Positions 51,396-61,816 of a DNA stretch of 63,766 nucleotides are shown one piece after another (position 1 is the stretch's first letter; each line of letters begins with the position of its first letter). Origin of the DNA: Gracilaria vermiculophylla (Eukaryota; Rhodophyta; Florideophyceae; Gracilariales; Gracilariaceae); the NCBI GenBank assembly GCA_019155205.2, contig JAHNZQ020000181.1:348122-411887 (forward strand), in the 5' to 3' direction. Below the pieces are notes generated by a model. It saw only the letters and a program-made list of their open reading frames with translations. It made no database searches and was not told where the DNA came from. Position numbers and translations under genes: made by a program.

Positions 51396-52510
51396 AAGAC
51401 TATCGTTAAGTGGCAGAGGACGTCGTGATCGCCGCATTACTCGTAAAGCATTACATCATCCATCTTCATCAGCTTTCCTGATTATCTTTGGCTCAGGATG
51501 CGATCGATTTTTAATAACTCTCTGCGGCTTTGGCCACAAATCGTTTGCATATTTACTTTCTTTTTTTGAACCATTTTCCGCAACCTACAATTCGTATAGT
51601 TCAGAAGGACATATCCGCATAATTTTATTAAGATCAAAACCAAGAGGTCGTCCACGATCTCTTACGGCAGTGTACTGTCTAGGACTGACGCTTTCATGGT
51701 ATCGAAGCAGAGGTTGTAAGATGTTGCTTTCAATGATATTTGGTATAACATCTTCTGTTTGCTCTATGTTTCTGCGTTTTGGACGAAGACTTTTGTTATG
51801 AGCGTTGCGAAATAATGAAAACGGGAGATTATGCGTGCCAAACGCTGCAGAAATTGCAAGCTACAAAACTACTATCAGTGAAAATACTCGCTTCTTGAAG
51901 ATGTTTACGCAATGTCTAATGGATTGAAACCTTATTTGGACCAAAGTGGAAATAGTATGATCCAGAATATGTTTTATAACGGTTGGAAGCATGACCATTG
52001 TGTTGGAAATGTTCTTTTTGTGCCAGCAAGTGTAGTTATTGCAGCTACCTACAATGCTTTAGGATCAATGCATGACTCAGTTGTTGCAGAATGGGGATAG
52101 ATATAAGAGAAATTAGATCTTATGCACAAAGAGACTGGGGCTACTTGTGTTGTTCATTCTGCATTTTACAAAGGACACTACCCACTTCTAGTGAAGTCAT
52201 CACAAGAACTACCTCCCGCGAACAGCAGAAATGAACTTCTGAAGGCACGACAGGCAACGTCTGCTCGACAGGCTTCAGAATGAGGGATGACAGCTTTCCA
52301 AGGCTCATTTCCTCGTTTAAATGACCGCTTTATTTATGAAGAACGTGGTGAAAGGAAGCTGGTTCTGAACTTAGTCGTGCGGCATTTTAATATGCGAACC
52401 AGACTAGTGGGTATCAATCATATACTGCACAGTTTTATGCCACACCTTAGCGTAGAAGCAAACTATACTTTGATCAACAAAATTGTGAGTGCCGGACTAC
52501 TAGGATTCAT
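51396..52510 (+). pseudogene. Harbinger-like transposase 1, degenerate
   Basis: DDE_Tnp_4-type transposase remnant. The N-terminal part (51396-51801) reads GRGRRDRRITRKALHHPSSS, the middle SLTAVYCLGLTLSWYRSRG and CSMFLRFGRR; the start ATG of copy 2 is replaced by CTA here. The catalytic middle (51912-52100) has NGLKPYLDQSGNSMIQNMFY, NGWKHDHCVGNVLF and LGSMHDSVVAEWG, where D of the N-terminal DG is lost to NG. The C-terminal part (52287-52480) has MTAFQGSFPRLNDRFIYEER and RLVGINHILHSFMPHLS. Several frameshifts; inactive as read. Confidence 0.72.
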
Positions 52511-52570
52511 GGCTTGGGCCTTGACCTTTGCAAGAAACATCATAAACATTTGCATGAACGAGTCCCGACT

Positions 52571-53614
52571 TTATCGGTCTCCCTCACGCTGCTTCCTAGC
52601 TTCTTTGCGATCCTCCTGACGACATTTTCTCTCCTCCTCCCGCTGTTCGTGTCTAATGTGAGCTTCCTCTTGTCGTATTGCTTTGGCCTCCTCTCTTTCG
52701 CGTTCTCTCCGCTCTCTTTCAGCTATTCGGTATTCTCTTTCATGGGGAAGGGAGGTTTTGAACATTTCGAGGACATCTATGTCCTGCTTGTCGACCCGTC
52801 GAGCTCTCTTGTGAACTATGGGGTACGTAGGGATGGTGGCGGACGTTGTATCGGACCGTGGAGGAGGTGCTGCTTCTTCATCTTCACCACGTACCTTTTC
52901 TTGATCTGGGTCTGTCACTGTCTGTTGATGCTCATTATATTCTTCGCCGCTAAACACCCCATCAACACCGCTGACATCACCATCTCCAAAATTCAATTCG
53001 TTCGGGCATGTCTTTTCTGATCTTTTTGGCTCTTTGAAGTGAAAGTGGTATTCAAGGATCTCCTGTGGGTGCGGCTTTTCCATATAGTAGCGTGAATTTT
53101 CTCCTTAGAGAATCAGTACTTCTGTTCTCGTCAAGGTAGTTCGTTTTGTGTATGGCGGTTATGGCTTCCCACTCATCCGCACCGATAGGGTGTTCCTGCT
53201 CAAGAACATCCAACAAACTGTGTATTTCTTTCTCGGTAAATGTTGCCCCTCGGCCGGTAGATGTGGCTCTTTTCTTGAATTCTTCCCCGATCCGCTTTAT
53301 CCTATGTGTACATTGCTTGTGCTACGGTTTGGCTTTGGGCTTGGGTTGTGATTTTTCTTCAACGGCGAAAGCCTTTGCGTGGTTGTTGGACTATCAAGAT
53401 TAAAAACTGTGTTGCGATTGGATGCAACAGGGAGCGTGGTCGTTGATATATTCGCTGCGCCTGCGTAACGAGGGCTTTGGTCTTCAATGAGAGGTTTGGG
53501 AGCTTTAAGTTTACCACTTGGTGTAGCGGGACATGAAGTGTGAGAATTTGAGGTCTGGCGAGCTAAAATCTCAGGGTCGCCATTCCAGTTTGATTGTGCC
53601 ATATTTGCAATCAA
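52571..53614 (-). pseudogene. Harbinger SANT/Myb-like accessory ORF 1
   Basis: Second ORF typical of PIF/Harbinger elements, whose SANT/Myb-like product helps the transposase enter the nucleus and bind the ends. It begins around 53602 (MAQSNWNGDPEILARQTSNS), has a Ser/Thr/Pro-rich part, then the SANT-like region with TFTEKEIHSLLDVLEQEHPI, DEWEAITAIHKTNYLDENRS and TDSLRRKF, an acidic stretch, and a highly charged Arg/Glu coiled coil (52571-52700). One or more frameshifts near 53300 and 53090 break it. Confidence 0.65.
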
Positions 53615-53839
53615 TGGTGAGGTAGGCTTGATTGGTAGGCAAGGTAAGGATAAAACGATTTGGTGACAAGGTGTAGGTTAAACAGGTGCGGTGTTTGATA
53701 CAAACTGCTGCAGTTGCACACTGTTGAAGCGGAGGGTGAAAAAATACGTGTGAGTACTGCAAGGGTTCTCGTCTGGTTAGCATAAGCGATCACCATCAAG
53801 CGCGAGCTGTGTCTCGCAAGGAGCCTTAAGCAGTGCGTG

Positions 53840-54145
53840 GCGATGGAGGAAAGGCGGTGCGAGGGGAAATGATTAGAATGGATCAAGTTGGAAGAGCGGT
53901 AAAAGACTGTACGGTTTCTGCTTTGAGCCTGGAACTTGAAGTTCTGCGCGGCGGAAGAGACAAAGCGCTGCGTGGTGGGCTCATTGGCATGAAGCACGTC
54001 GAAGCAGCGTAAAGAACTGTGTGTGAGCTATTTTGGGGCCCAAAGCGGATCGCTACGGTTGTGGGGAAGCGGCGCGTGGTGAGCGTGATTGGGATCGGGC
54101 ACGTCTGAACAGCGGTTGAGGACCGTGCCTGTGCTGCTCCGTGCT
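53840..54145. repeat. About 100-bp tandem repeat in Harbinger 1
   Basis: Three diverged units, each ending in a variant of GAAGAGCGGTAAAAGACTGT / GAAGCAGCGTAAAGAACTGT / GAACAGCGGTTGAGGACCGT, with GCGTGGTG(A/G)GC within the second and third. The block lies between the SANT ORF start and the right end of the element, matching the position of a G/T-rich repeat block in copy 2. Confidence 0.6.
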
Positions 54146-54169
54146 TGGCGCTGTTTGGAAGCAAAGCGA

Positions 54170-54960
54170 ATTGCTCGTTTGTGCAGGCGCAAAAACAACT
54201 ACATCTGCGACTGAGCGTCGGGCAAATTGCCTGATTGTTTGTACACAAATCTGGGAGGTTGATGACCGTTGTGCATACACAAACTGTGTTTTTATGTTTT
54301 TTGGAGCCGCTCATTTTATGAATATACAAGCACGGTGTCCATTTCCAGCAATTTTGGGGTTGTCGCCAATCTTAACAACGTGAAGAACTAACCTTCTTCC
54401 TTCTTTCTTAAAGATAAGCTGTGGTTCATGCGAGAATTGCTGTATTCCGCTATCGAGCATGACCTTATCAGATTGGTTTGGTTATTTGGCATTGGAGTTT
54501 ACCAGGCCATACCCGGAAGTAAACAGTAGCCCCAAATGTGGCGATCTCGGGGGATTTTCTTTGTGAGGCCTTACATGTACATCTCTGTTAGCATCTTCAG
54601 TCGAGAGAAAAGTTGCCGTAACACCAGCTTTTTACACTGTCCAGCTGTAAATGGATGCAATAGATTCAAGGATTCGAAGCCCAATAGGTGGACCTATAGT
54701 ACAGTCCTTGCTCAGATATTCTGTCATTTCGTCTTCATTTTCGTGTGGAGCCATTCGAACTTTTAAAATGAGAAGGCCATCGTCATTCTGCTTCAGCTTC
54801 TAATATGTATGACATCTGATAATATTTGAGCCGAGAGGAACCTTTTTGTGTGATACAGGACGCACAGTGATCAGAAAGTTTTCTTCTTCTTGTTCGTATG
54901 TATTGAATAAAGGTTATTGATTAAAACGCTGTGTATGATGCTTCAGAAATGATTTGTTTC
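54170..54960 (-). pseudogene. Copia reverse transcriptase N-terminal half
   Basis: Minus-strand reading: KVPLGSNIIRCHTY, NDDGLLILKVRMAPHENEDE, IGPPIGLRILESIASICSW, ANRDVHVRPHKENPP, GLLFTSGYGLVNSNAK, and further on LVLHVVKIGDNPKIAG, where the catalytic DD pair appears as DN. This is the order of fingers and palm motifs in copia-type polymerases. It stops near 54170, where Harbinger 1 begins, and its continuation is found at 50960-50100. Stops at several positions. Confidence 0.7.
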
Positions 54961-55325
54961 CAAAAAGGTCTATCATCAATGAGAATACCTGGTTCTCGGT
55001 ATTGAGCGTCTCCGGTAATTACAAATTAATTCGGTATTATTCTGATGCCAATTTCAGATTTTGCTACAGTCTTTTTAACAATGACTGCGGAAATATACTT
55101 ACCAGCATATGTTACGATTATTATTTTATATATTGCTGTATAGGTGCCCCTCGTCCTCACCGCCGTCAGTACGAGGGCCTCCCTTGTACTAGGATTACAC
55201 TAACGAACGTGACCTCCATCCAGTCTTTTCACTCAACACTAAAGTCCAATGCTGTCCTCGACAAGATCCGATTTTCTTGTTTTGTTGTACTTGCGTAGGA
55301 AAAAAAGCGTAAGCTTCAAAAAAAG

Positions 55326-56420
55326 ATGTCTCTCGAAGCTAGACGTCGACGCGATCGTAATATCAGACGCCGAGCGTTGCGAAACTCTTCTCTCACACCT
55401 TTTGCGGCGTTACTAGGATCCAGATCCGACCAATCACTGATTACTTCAACTGGTTTTTACAATTATGCTTTCAACTTTCTTCCAGACCTGTTTGAGCCAG
55501 TTTATAACAGCCATAAACCGTGCTCCCCTGATGGTTGGATAAGACCATTTTCAGATCTCCGGCGCTGCGGTAGGCCAGGGAGCATGACAGCTACGCAGTG
55601 CCTTGGGTTTTTTTAGCTTGGCACAGGACAAGAGGGGCTAAATTTGTGTTGTGTTTGTTGTACGGTATCACAGGATCTGTTTTTTCTCTTCTTCTACGTT
55701 TTGGAAGAAGAATTCTTCTGAAGGCTCTGACCAACAACTCTCTTGCTGCCATCCGGATGACAAGTAACGATGATGTTATGCAGTATCAACAGGCGCTTAA
55801 AGCTTAATACTCGATGTTGAAAGATGTTTATTGTGTTGCCGACGGCCTTAAATTCTATCTGGAACAATCGGGAAGCTACATTGTACAGAACATTTTTTAC
55901 ATTGGCTGGACCCACGATCATTATGTTACAAACGTCTTCGTATTTGCACCAAGCGGTGTGGTCATTGCGTGCGCTATAAATGCAGCAGGAGCTATGCTTG
56001 ATTCGACAGTCCCTGAGTGGGGCCTTGTTTATGATAAGCTTCGAAAGGCATTCGAAGCACATTGTGGCCAATGCGTAGTTGATTCTGCCTTTTTCTAAGT
56101 ACCATTAACCGTTTTTAAATAAGTCGTCACAGGATTGTGTAATTGGAAGTGATGGGACACGGGACTCTATTGCGACTTTTCGTCAAGCTACGTCTGCTAC
56201 ACAGACGTCCGAATGGGGAATGAGAGCGTTTCAAGGTAGTTTTCTCAGTATCAAGGACAGTTTCGTGTACGAAGAAAGGCGTGAAAGAAAAGCGGTTTTA
56301 TTGTGCATGGTATTAATTTATAACTTGCGCTCTCGCATAGTTGGTATTAACCGAATACTTCACACTTAGATGCCTCATTTGAGCATGGAGGCAAATCATT
56401 TTCTCGTGTAGTGAAGGTGT
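55326..56420 (+). pseudogene. Harbinger-like transposase 2, degenerate
   Basis: Better preserved than copy 1. It starts MSLEARRRRDRNIRRRALRN (ATG 55326), continues MTATQCLGFFLAWHRTRGAK, ITGSVFSLLLRFGRRILLKA, then after a stop and near 55814 MLKDVYCVADGLKFYLEQSG, IVQNIFYIGWTHDHYVTNVF, FAPSGVVIACAINAAGAMLD and CGQCVVDSAFF. The DG, the G(W)xHxH..N region and the (H/L)DS..PEWG region correspond to DDE_Tnp_4 motifs; the H of HDS is L here. The remaining C-terminus (56100-56420) is broken by stops. Confidence 0.78.
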
Positions 56421-56512
56421 CTGCAGACTTTACTAATCTTTCTTGCTGTCGTTGTTATCAGTAAACATACTATTTGCTCGTGCACCAATCATGGCAAAGA
56501 AAATCATTTGCA

Positions 56513-57561
56513 TCATTCTGTGGCTTCACTGGCGCTTCTCAGCCCTCCACTCCCTGTCTTCCAGTCTCTTTTGGTCTCGGATTTAGCGTTCCTCTTACCT
56601 CCTACTCTTTTTTTTTCCTCTTTCTCCAACGTGCGCTGACGATGTTCATCTTCCCTACGCATTTGCTCTTGAAGCAATGACGATTTTAATGTCACTAAGA
56701 TACTGGCATCGTCATCTGCGGGTTTCGCTGTCCGTTTACGAACCAGAGGACGCGGGGATAGATTGACATTTCGTGATGTTGCAGGCCCTGACTATGAACC
56801 TGATTGCTCTGCTGTTAGTTCATTTGAGCTGCTGGGCATCACACTGGCGGCAGTACCAGACGTTGCTGGTGTGGCAGGCGGCGGAAAGGGGGCCGTATTA
56901 TTCATCTCTGTAGTGTAAAAATGGTCTGAGTCCTCTCCATATCCGATGTCGGCGCGCTCTGTCATCTCCCTTCGAATATTCTTGGCTTTTAGTACATCTG
57001 GAGGAATGCTGGGATCTCTTGTTGAAGGTACGGCTTGGCAGAGTGCAGGAAACTTTCTTGTAAGAGAATCAGTATTTTGATGCTGCTGGGGATATCGTAG
57101 CTCATGCAAACGAGCAACCTTCTCCCATCCCTCTTCCTCTAGTGGTAAATGCTGCTCCAACAGCTCTAGCAGGCACTCTGTTTCGTTTTGAGTAAAGCCA
57201 TTTCCTCGCGCAACCCCCGTCGTAGCTTTTCTTTTGTCACTCCCTGCTTTCCTTTTCTTGCAATCGGCTTCCGAGGTGGCAGGCGAGGTGCCTTTCTCGG
57301 ATTTACACCAGAGCCTGCCGGCGTCAATGTCAATTACTCTGTAATAAAGTTGGACGGAACTATGTGGCTCATTAATGAACTGGCGGTTGCAGGTGTAGGA
57401 GGTAGCGCAAAGGTTCTCCTTGTCGCACCTTGGCCAGGGACAGTAATCTGAATCGCAGATTGTGGCATCTCAATGTCAGAATAAATTTCGTCCACGGTTC
57501 GTGATTCGTTGGAAATAGGTGCCATTTCTTCCTGTTTAGGTTCCATGGCAAGGCGAAACAA
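56513..57561 (-). pseudogene. Harbinger SANT/Myb-like accessory ORF 2
   Basis: Counterpart of ORF 52571-53614. N-terminal piece at 57334-57546 (MEPKQEEMAPISNESRTVDE), SANT-like core at 56792-57160 (GWEKVARLHELRYPQQHQNT, TDSLTRKFPALCQ, DPSIPPDVLKAKNIRREMTE) and a charged coiled-coil end at 56513-56695 (RREDEHRQRTLEKEEKKR). The core W...H...YP...DSL.RKF...P matches copy 1, which makes the family assignment firmer. Stops and shifts separate the pieces. Confidence 0.7.
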
Positions 57562-57599
57562 CGCAGTCTACTCGTTGGGTGTGTGGTGGTGCTATGAGG

Positions 57600-58760
57600 A
57601 ATTGGAACGGAAAGGCAGGTGGATCGCAATATAGATTGAGGGGGATGTCGGATGAGCTTGCGGAATGAGGTAAATGTAAGTGCAGATGTCGATTGGTTTT
57701 AGGGTTGGTTGGGATGTGTGTTTCCGTTGAGCTGCTAGTTCAGCGGAATTGATGCGAATGTGGTCTAGTGCCGATGAGGGTGCAGGTGTTCGTTGATGGT
57801 CCGGGGTGGGCCGGAGGGGTTGGGGTATGTTGGTTATGATGTGGGTTTCTGATGGATGTGAAGGTCATGTGCGTTAGCTGTGTGAGAGATGTGCGGTAAT
57901 CGTGTAGGGGATACGTGATGGCTTTGTATCAGATGTGTTTTGATCCTAAAACAGGACTATTTTGATGGTGAGGCAATTGTGTGATGAATGTTAAGAGAAT
58001 GGATGCTGCGACTGGAAAACGTGTGCTGATGTTCAGGAGATTGAATGCTACTGGTTAGGGAATTTCGTGTATGTGTTGATACTTATGTGTGCTGAGGTTG
58101 ATATGCGTTGGTTGGTAGGTGGATGTATGCTGGTCGTGATGCAAGTGGATTTTGTTCGTGTGTGAGGGCGATATTAAAGTGTGGTATGTTCGCGTGGTTA
58201 GTTAGGGTGGTGAGCAAGGGTAGTGGGGAATGTGGGTGTGCTTCATATCGGGGTCAGGGGGTGGTGTGTACGAATGGGGTATCAGTGTGACGTATATTGT
58301 GCGTGTGTGTGATGTGGGTGAATGGTGAGTGAGGGTCGTGTGTACGCGTTATGGGAAATAGGGGGAGGGGGGGGAGTGCTGAGGTCGTGTGCGAGGGTCG
58401 TTTAGGGGTTGGTCTGTCGGCGTGTCGTTCATTGAAGGTATGTCTCGGGTGAGGGTCGTGAGTATCGGTGGTTTAGGCGCGTGGTGTTGATGGATACCGA
58501 ATGAAGGTCGCGGGTGAGGGTCCTGTGTACGGGCGGAATGGGCAGGTTGTGTGGGCGAGTGTTGTGTGAGAGATGTGTATAAGGGTTGTGATGATGTTAT
58601 TATGTGAGTGTTTTATGGTCGGATGGTGTGTTGGGTTGTCATGGGCACGTGGGGAGTGTGTCCCGTGTTCGGGTGGTGAGAGACGGTCCCACAGTAACTG
58701 TGTACTGCTGGGTAAAGAAGATGGTGAGTGCTGTTGGTCACCGAAAGAGCGACAACAGAG
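57600..58760. repeat. G/T-biased block with about 60-bp repeats
   Basis: More than 1 kb in which the + strand is dominated by G and T and nearly lacks C runs. Recurring phrases GTGAGGGTCGTG / GTGAGGGTCCTG occur near 58329, 58389 (variant), 58449 and 58513, spaced about 60 bp. Many GGG triplets make G-quadruplexes possible on +. It is located between the SANT ORF start and the right end of Harbinger 2. Confidence 0.7.
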
Positions 58761-59029
58761 GTGAGAGAAGCGGGATGCGAAAACGGGGGAAGCCATAAGC
58801 TCTGTACACGCGATTTTCATTGTCGCGCCTTTTTTTCGGATTTGCTACATGCAATTCTTTGGCTCTGTAGAGATAACTCTTACGGAGCAAAAGAACAATT
58901 GATACGAACGAAAGCGCCGTGTGGGGGTGCCTAAATCTCAAAAATATACGAATTAATTTGTGATTTGTGATATCTGGAGACTTTCATTAGTAAGGTGAAG
59001 TCCTGGTGAAAGCGCACCTGCACTAGCCA

Positions 59030-60340
59030 AAAACTTTCACTGCTCTTTTGTCATGTCGAGGCATTTTTTGTAATCGTCGTCATGGTAGGTGTTTAGAACC
59101 AATATCATCTTCCGAGAGAACATGACCAATGAGCGACAGATTTTCAAGCGGCCAGAAAACAGATACTCTATTTCCGACGTTTCTAATAACGTTTGAGGAG
59201 GTTATTCAAATGTCCGCGCTAGCAGCGTCGCTTTCGGAAGTGCCTTCTGCAGTATTATTGCCAACATCAGTGATTTCAGAAGAGCTATACCGTTCTACAT
59301 CTACGATGTCAGATGAAGCAACCGTCCCGGCTGAAGGTTCGTGTATGACTTCAATCATTGAGTTCATACTATCTTGTTGGATAGATGTCCGTGTTTCATC
59401 AAAAGAAACGTTAAATGTTCCTTCGGATTAACCGGAGACAGTCACAGAACGTGATTCATGGTAAACAGAGGTGACTGATTTGAGTGCGGACCATTTTCTT
59501 CTTTTCTGATGATCTCTTTTTGGTATACTTCATTGAGATCGCCAACCGAAAAGGATACATCGGTAAATGCTTTCGAACGTGTAATAAATGCAAGTTTGTG
59601 ACTGGCCTGAAACTGGCCACAAGCATCCCGATCACCGTTAGGGATTACTTTGTATATAGGTTTAGTGGCAATGGGTTTAGAAAAACCTTTTGCTAACTAG
59701 AAGGCAGACATAGGCTCGGTACTGTAAAGACCGTTGGAGATTGAGACAGACATGGATGCTTTGAGTATCGGGTCGAAGTCTGTGCTGGCAGCGTCTTTGA
59801 GACAAAGAAAGATGCTTGGAGGAAAATTTTGCTGGGACTCGATGGTATTTTTGGAGTGCCGTTCAGGTGGGACTGGAAAAAGCGGGATTTCCAGTCTCTC
59901 GGATTACTTCTTTAAATGACCTAGAAGAAAGCTGTGCGCGCGCAAGCAGAGGCATGCTGTCAAAATTGAGAGACTCAACGAGCTTTAAAGGCGACAATCT
60001 CATCTTTGAGAGTAGCTGTAGTGAGAGCATGAGCCGCTGAATATCTGGAGACAAAAACCACACAGTGTGTCAGGCAAACCTCATCAAGATAGAGGTGATC
60101 AATTCAAAGAACTTCGTTGAATTCTTTAGACTGAGTACTTATAGACACGATGCAACTGGGTGTGGGGCAGTGTTGGAGTGGGACGCCGTGCAGATATTAA
60201 CCATTTCACCCCAGTAGGAAGAAATTACGTTATTCCAGAGTCCGTTTCTTTCAAGCAGGAGTTCGTAATCAGGAAAACTGGCCTGACTGCATACATGCTG
60301 GTGTACCTTGTTGATGGTTTTCTTGACATTGGATCAGGGT
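59030..60340 (-). pseudogene. Copia integrase and linker remnant
   Basis: Minus-strand reading near 60110-59900 gives DHLYLDEVCLTH, FVSRYSAAHALTTATLKDEI and VAFKARESLNFD, in the style of copia integrase cores (first catalytic Asp in the DH.YLD stretch). Downstream pieces are weaker: PLLARAQLSSRSFKEVIRET at 59860-59950, and a C-terminal module VGNRVSVFWPLENLSLIGHV near 59190-59130, Tudor/SH3-like as in many copia integrases. Frameshifts throughout. Confidence 0.55.
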
Positions 60341-60359
60341 GAGCCACAAAGTATGATTG

Positions 60360-60881
60360 CTATGAGACATGATAGTGTCGAGCCATGATTGCGGGATAAG
60401 TAAACCGGTTCAAGGAAATATAGTTTAGAAACTTATGATCGACCATAGAGCTGGAGTCAAGCTCATTATCAGAATAGAAGATAACGGGGTTTTCTTTGAT
60501 GCGCTCAATGTTCGAATTCCAGGTGGCGTTTTGGCCAATTACCCACTGCGAAGAGCTATCTAAAACCAAGTGGGTAATGAAATCACTTCTGTCATTATCA
60601 GATATCGCTGTTAAAACGATCGATCCCAGGCTGAGATGTGTTTGGCTAGCGTGTTGCCCTTTTCCGTATTGCCAGTGTGTGTGGCCATTAAGCAACTCTG
60701 CGAATGGTGGAAGCTGAAAAATGGACAATAGTCCCACGTGCTCAGCTATCAAATTCCATTTAATAACCCCAACTGTCGAGTAGTGTTCTCCATTATCAAC
60801 AAGTAGTCGAAGTGCGGTCGGCGGCTTCGTATTTTCTGAAGAGCCATTGGTGTTTGCTGAAGAGCCGGCGAGAGCAGCCAT
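60360..60881 (-). pseudogene. Retropepsin-like protease segment
   Basis: 173 residues open on the minus strand. LRLLVDNGEHYSTVG resembles the active-site loop of retroviral-type aspartic proteases, with DNG in place of D(S/T)G. Further on come LGSIVLTAISDNDRSDFITH and LVLDSSSQWVIGQNATWNSN, the strand pattern and the second-half ILG/VIG turn of retrotransposon proteases. The mutated active-site loop implies inactivity. Confidence 0.6.
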
Positions 60882-60984
60882 GTTAAACGAATTATTTTTC
60901 TTCTTTTCGTTGTCGTTTCGGTCTTTCGGTTCTTTACCACGAATTTTGGATGCATTTGCTACATTTCAAGCGTCATAAGATTTG

Positions 60985-61510
60985 AAATGTGATGGAAAAC
61001 AGCCGTCTTGTTGTAGTTTCTTTTCCAGAGGCCATATTTTCCACATATAGTACACGGATACTTCACGGTATGAGATTCATTCTTCTTATGGGTATTGTTA
61101 CCACGATACTGTTCTCGAAAATGAGTCGTGCTAGCAGAGCTGGCAGGAAGCGTCTAAGTTTGGACATGTGGTTCCGAAGACTTGTCGCATTCCTGTATGA
61201 CTGATGATACAGATTGATACGTGATAGCGCTTAAAAATGCATCGTTGGTTAAATCAGAAGTCAGATTCTGATTTGATGGTAGACCAGCAGTCATCGCTGA
61301 AAGGCATTCGGGGTCGTCAATTGCAGAATTCGACAGTAACGTGAGCGCTTTCATACATTCAGGTAGCTTAGTAGTTGAAGAGATAGAATTAAACTTGGCT
61401 ACCTTAACCGAGAATTGAGAGTCATAATTCTTAATTGTCTCCTTAAAACTACGACGATTACTACACAGTTGGTTAAAGGTGCGATTAGCGTAACTAGCCA
61501 TGGCCATAGT
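60985..61510 (-). pseudogene. Gag-like remnant with zinc knuckle
   Basis: The frame 61154-61507 reads SYANRTFNQLCSNRRSFKET, VAKFNSISSTTKLPECMKAL and TLLSNSAIDDPECLSAMTAG, consistent in style and place with a copia gag. About 80 bp further on, a shifted frame reads CTICGKYGLWKRNYN, a knuckle with the spacing C-x2-C-x4-(L for H)-x4-N, so one zinc ligand is replaced. It lies directly upstream of the protease. Confidence 0.55.
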
Positions 61511-61800
61511 GTCTCTGTGATGTATATTTTCTACAATGAGATTAATACCGTCTTCTCCAAGAAGATGATCATCGGAAATTATTGAGCAGAGGTCTTTCTG
61601 CGCCGAAAAAATGTTCTAATTTTTTAAAAATGGCTTGAAGCGCTATAGGAGTTTTACGCTTATTCGAATCTGGATGTGCATTGTGGACCGTTTACCTTAA
61701 TTTCACATCATTGCGATATTTCTCCCGGTCAATCTTTTGTTCAGTCCAGGGAGGGAAGATGACATCCCAGGAGAATTTAAGGCAATATGATATGATTTAT

Positions 61801-61816
61801 TGGTGCGCCGGGCCCA
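61801..61816 (-). other. Candidate primer-binding site
   Basis: On the minus strand, immediately after the candidate 5' LTR, the sequence is TGGGCCCGGCGCACCA. It starts with TGG, the complement of a tRNA 3' CCA end, exactly at the edge of LTR similarity. The matching tRNA is not identified. Confidence 0.4.

Larger units (their letters stand above)
51000..54160. mobile_element. PIF/Harbinger-like transposon 1, inside the reverse transcriptase
   Basis: About 3.2 kb, boundaries good to roughly 100 bp. It contains a transposase on + (51396-52510) and a SANT/Myb-like ORF on - (52571-53614), converging, plus a tandem repeat (53840-54145). The left side shares TATTGAGCG..CTCCGG (51032) with the same place in copy 2 (54994). 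Terminal inverted repeats and 3-bp duplications were not identified. Confidence 0.65.
54975..58940. mobile_element. PIF/Harbinger-like transposon 2, between integrase and reverse transcriptase
   Basis: About 4 kb, same design as copy 1: transposase on + (55326-56420), SANT/Myb-like ORF on - (56513-57561), and a long G/T-rich repeat block (57600-58760) behind it. The boundaries are set by the last readable retrotransposon sequence on each side and are approximate. Confidence 0.65.
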
